Shown here piece after piece: positions 60,661 through 64,000 of a stretch of 64,000 nt of DNA. Location: NCBI GenBank assembly GCA_024138015.1, contig JAMXBB010000002.1, positions 47,919,645-47,983,644 on the forward strand, given 5' to 3'. The translations under genes and the position numbers were made by a program. The notes beneath the pieces were generated by a model. It searched no databases. It was given only the letters and a program-made list of their open reading frames with translations, and had not been told where the DNA came from. Each line of letters begins with the position of its first letter. Within the stretch, counting starts at the first letter, position 1. This stretch comes from Lumnitzera littorea. Taxonomy: Eukaryota; Streptophyta; Magnoliopsida; Myrtales; Combretaceae.

Positions 60661-62717
60661 GTAAGGTGAATGAGTTTGGACCTTACTTTGTCCCCTAGAC
60701 CAAGCTAAGGTGATGTAGTACATTGGTTTAGGTGTTGGTAAGGGGTAGGGTTGTGGGAAGGGGTCATTATACCAATCGTTGAGGTTAGTGGTCGAGGCCT
60801 TACTCTTACCCTTTGATCAAGTTGGGGGAAAGGTTATTCCTAACTTGCTTTATCACAACTGTTGAGCTTCTCCATAAGTTCTTATTAGGCGTTTCAAAAC
60901 TTGATTCTACCTTTTGATATTTCAAGAGATCCTTTCGTGTGTCGTGAGTATGGATGTTCTTATTCCATGCTCATGCTTTTAATCATCACATGGCTTTGAC
61001 CATTAATGATGCATGTAATAAACAGAGAAGGCACAAAGATTCAAGCACAGTCTTTGCCTATATTGGAAAAGTTGATCTAGACCATTCAATTTTACACTTT
61101 ATCCACCTACGAATATGGGATATTTCATGTGTTTTGGAGCTTTACAGTCATAGATATATCTTACCACATAATAAGGATTGTTTAGCATGTCTTTTTAAAT
61201 GGCTTTTATTACATTTTGACCATATCAAGGGACTTTAAGGACTATAAAAAGGAGTTCATATTTCTCCGTAGGCATCCCTCATTTTGAATTCAATTCCTAA
61301 TGACATTGTTAAAGATTTATCCTTCTTTTAGTTTCATACACAAACTTCTTCAATATCTTTTCTAACTTCTTTAAAGTCACTTCTAATTTTAGCAATGTCT
61401 TTTTAAGAGTTGATAGAGAATATCCAACCCTCCTTTCCTTTTTTGTTGTCAAAATTGAGGAAGTAAGTAGAATATTACTTTCTATCCTTCTTCTTATTGT
61501 CTACAACTAATGCAAAATCTTAAGAGTGCTATACCTCTCCCCTTCTCTCAAAGTTGTACCTTCAATGGTGCCTCAGCTAGCTAGACCTCCTTACCACTCA
61601 GCTACTACATTAGAGAGGTTATTGAGTAGTTGAAGATGATTGTACGGAAGGAAGGACAAACATTTACTTATCTCGCACCTACCCTAAATGAATCTTTTAT
61701 TTGTAACTTACATGGAGAACTTGCTTGATAACTTGTTACGATTTTCCTTTGCTCCATTCTTTTATGCTCGTGGTCCAAAATCGTAAGGACATGAATGTTG
61801 ATGGTAAAAGGATAAGCAGTCTCTCGAGCTACTTATTTTAAAGGTAGAGCATTGTAGCTTTCCTGATACAAGAATCAAGGTACATGGAAGGCAAAGGCAA
61901 AAAGGGTAGAAGTAAGGGAGATAAGGGTGAAGGCAAGCTACTTGCGAGTTACTCTAGTAGCTAATACTAAGTATTGCCCGTGGGCCAAACTAACCAGGTG
62001 GAAAAGAGGGGGCCTTCTCTCTCAATGAGGATGAGGATGAGGATTGATCCCTTACAATGACTTCTTCTTCCATGAAGAGAGAAAGGATGTTGAAGCCTTG
62101 CTACCTTATCCTCTACCACCATAATTAAGACTGCGAATGGTTCAAGTAGTTAGGGTCGAATGACAATGTTCTTCTATTTTTCTCCCCTATTCTTCTACTG
62201 CAAATTTGTAGTACAGTGTTGATGACCTTTGCTTTGTTCCTTCTTAAATTCTTCTTTTATCTACTTTAGGTTAGGCATTAATCATGATTTTGTCGCATAA
62301 CGAATGTGGTCGAGCTCAGATGCTGATCTCTAATTTGTAATGCATTCAATTTTTATAATGTATTATGTATGCCAACCTTCACTTTGTATATACCATTAGG
62401 CAATCTAAGTAATGGAATGACTTTTTTCCTATGTACTTTGTTTTACTTTTTGCTTTTGCCATAATTTATGCTTCCTTAATGTTTTATGCTTACACTTGAT
62501 TGCAATGGTCTCGCATTGGGGACTCTATTCTTTTAAGAATGATCATTAATCGGGGCATTCATGCTTTACTATGACTAGGGATCCTTCTTCCCATCAGATC
62601 ATCCACTATCAAATGTCTAGTCTGTAATATGGAATTCCCAATTAGTCAACTTAGGATATGAGCTTAGTTGACAAGCACTCCTTGGAGTCTAGGTTTGGTT
62701 AAAGAGCTCATTCCCCA

Positions 62718-62954
62718 TTCACCTACCAAATGGTAAGGGGTTCCCCTTCACTTATCAAAGGTATGGTAGCCCTGTTCACTTATTAGTGGGTAGAGTTTTT
62801 CTTCATTCACCTATTAGTAGGCAGAAGGTGCCTCGTTCACCAGTTAATGGATAGAAGGAGTGTTATTTACCTACTATTTGAGGGAAGATGCCTCATTTAC
62901 CCACCAGTGAGCTGAGGGTGCCTCATTAACCTATCAATGGTAGAGGTCGAGCTA
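62718..62954. repeat. Eight-copy ~30-bp minisatellite
   Basis: Units start at about 62718, 62747, 62775, 62806, 62836, 62866, 62896 and 62926, with spacings of 28-31 bases. A typical unit reads TTCACCTATTAGTAGGCAG then AAGGTGCCTCG. Many units hold a small dyad (CCTA...TAGG). The array sits ~620 bp from the gypsy integrase remnant and may belong to the same element. Confidence 0.85.
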
Positions 62955-63569
62955 ACTTGTTGGCTTCCATTGGTAAACTAGGTCTAAATGTTCTAAAATT
63001 TGATAGGTATATCACTATGAAGCAACTAACTCGATATGTTAATCAATCTATCCTATAACTCATTGGGGCAACCAAGTTAGGGCTTAATATAAGTCATATG
63101 TAGAATAACAGGTAGAACTTTAGGACATATATGTATAGAAGCTTCACCTCATTTATATACAATTCCTAGAATACAAAAGAAGAGGGAAGGGGGTAGTAGA
63201 GAGTAAGAGAGAGCTCTATATAGGGGAGACATTACATGAGTTTTTTGGTATGGCCTTAAGTTGTCTATGTTCTAAACCTTTAGAATGAGTAGACCATTAA
63301 GTTTTTCCAAATGATGGGCTCCTTACCTCCTCAACAACCTTGATCGAATCTTCCCAATTAGACATAAGCTTACCTTTGGCCTCTTTAGACCCTATCAACT
63401 CTAGCTTGCAAAAGATTAGGCACCTGATTGAAAAGCCATGTGCTTAACCTTCTTATTATAGTACCGAGCTACCTAGTGTTAGTTGGCAGCAAACATGAGA
63501 CTGGTTAGGTCCTTGAGTTGTCTTAGGAGGATGTAGTTAGCTTAAGGGCTAATTTCATTGTCTTGTAGG

Positions 63570-64000
63570 TCCTTAAGTTGTCTACATTCGAGTAGCTAAG
63601 ATCTTGAGCTGAATAGCCTTTATTTTGAAGGCTAAGTTGAAAGGGCCTTCCTTAGTAGAAGTTCTCAAGGTAGTGTGATATCCTTATAAGATGTTAAGAG
63701 CTTGTCAGCCCACAAAACCTTAACCTAGTTAAATCTCTTCCTCAGGCAATTAAGGATTATCTTGTTTGTAGCCTCTACTTGCCAATTAGATAGAGCATAG
63801 GCAATAAAGGTGTTGTGTAGTTAAGTATCTAAGTGTAAACGAAAGTTTTTGAACTAAACGTAGTCAAATTAGGTCCCATTGTCTGCTATTATGGTGTAAG
63901 GGACCTTGAATCTGCATATAATGGACCAAAAGATGAAGTATACACATTCTTCTTTATTATCTTAGCTACTCTTCGACATCTACCCATTTGGTAAAGCAAC
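63570..64000 (-). pseudogene. Ty3/gypsy integrase remnant, cut by the window edge
   Basis: On the minus strand from 64000 downward, frame-hopping translation follows the integrase core of plant Ty3/gypsy elements. It begins CFTKWVDVE and continues through a decayed TIITDNGTQF-like segment (near 63880). Then come ALSNWQVEATNKIILNCLRK (about 63796-63735) and VLWADKLL, with an STKEGPFNLAFKIKAI stretch at about 63660-63610. Several stops break it. RT and RNase H would lie beyond 64000. Confidence 0.75.

Larger units (their letters stand above)
58230..62715. other. Repeat-rich region, probable LTR-element debris
   Basis: No gene is recognised. From about 59400 the base composition is less AT-rich and looks like decayed LTR material. 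A TATA-like ACTATAAAAAGGAG at about 61239-61252 could be an LTR promoter. The frame at 60954-61238 matches no family I know. A (TA)n tract lies at about 58607-58635. Confidence 0.4.

Noticed and set aside
1..64000. tRNA, rRNA, microRNA precursors and CRISPR-like arrays
   Set aside because: I scanned for T-loop GGTTCGAATCC-type strings, familiar plant microRNA cores and spaced repeats, and saw none that were convincing. The intronic palindrome is far longer than a microRNA precursor and is probably a join artefact.

Overview
This window is a gene-poor, strongly AT-rich piece of a plant nuclear genome, almost certainly a eudicot. The evidence is an intron-containing NAC transcription factor (a land-plant family), plant-type Ty1/copia and Ty3/gypsy retrotransposons primed by initiator tRNA-Met, a plant L1-type LINE, one CACTA transposon end, and many (TA)n, (GA)n and poly-A tracts. 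I could not identify the species. I see no bacterial-style operon, CRISPR array, rRNA or convincing tRNA.

Layout. 1-3.5 kb: AT-rich, with one short tandem duplication. 3.5-5 kb: a decayed Ty1/copia integrase and reverse transcriptase remnant (+). 5-10 kb: no gene seen. 10.0-16.8 kb: a complete but pol-less LTR element with ~2 kb LTRs, a 5-bp target-site duplication and a tRNA-Met primer site. 16.8-24.7 kb: intergenic, with two pairs of diverged direct duplications. 24.7-29.8 kb: a near-full-length Ty1/copia element (+) with both LTRs, primer site, polypurine tract and a badly broken gag-pol. 29.8-37.0 kb: AT-rich sequence, a ~180-bp tandem duplication and the right end of a CACTA element at 37030. 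37.6-40.3 kb: Ty3/gypsy pol remnant (-). 44.26-48.86 kb: the only intact gene, a three-exon NAC gene on the minus strand encoding 352 residues. 51.85-53.8 kb: LINE reverse transcriptase pseudogene (-), split by a candidate small inverted-repeat transposon. 58.0-58.2 kb: RNase H-like fragment. 59.4-64 kb: repeat debris with a 29-nt poly-C run, an eight-copy 30-bp minisatellite and, at the edge, a gypsy integrase remnant (-).

The only gene likely to make a functional protein is the NAC factor. Everything else recognisable is mobile-element material broken by stops and frameshifts.

The most striking structural feature is in NAC intron 2: a near-perfect inverted repeat with 456-bp arms and a 122-bp loop. 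Its left arm stops exactly at the single N of the window (47122). The sequence left of that N also ends in a short fold-back. I read this as most likely an assembly or amplification fold-back at a contig join. If real, it would put a very long hairpin in the NAC pre-mRNA. I found no convincing undescribed biological system.
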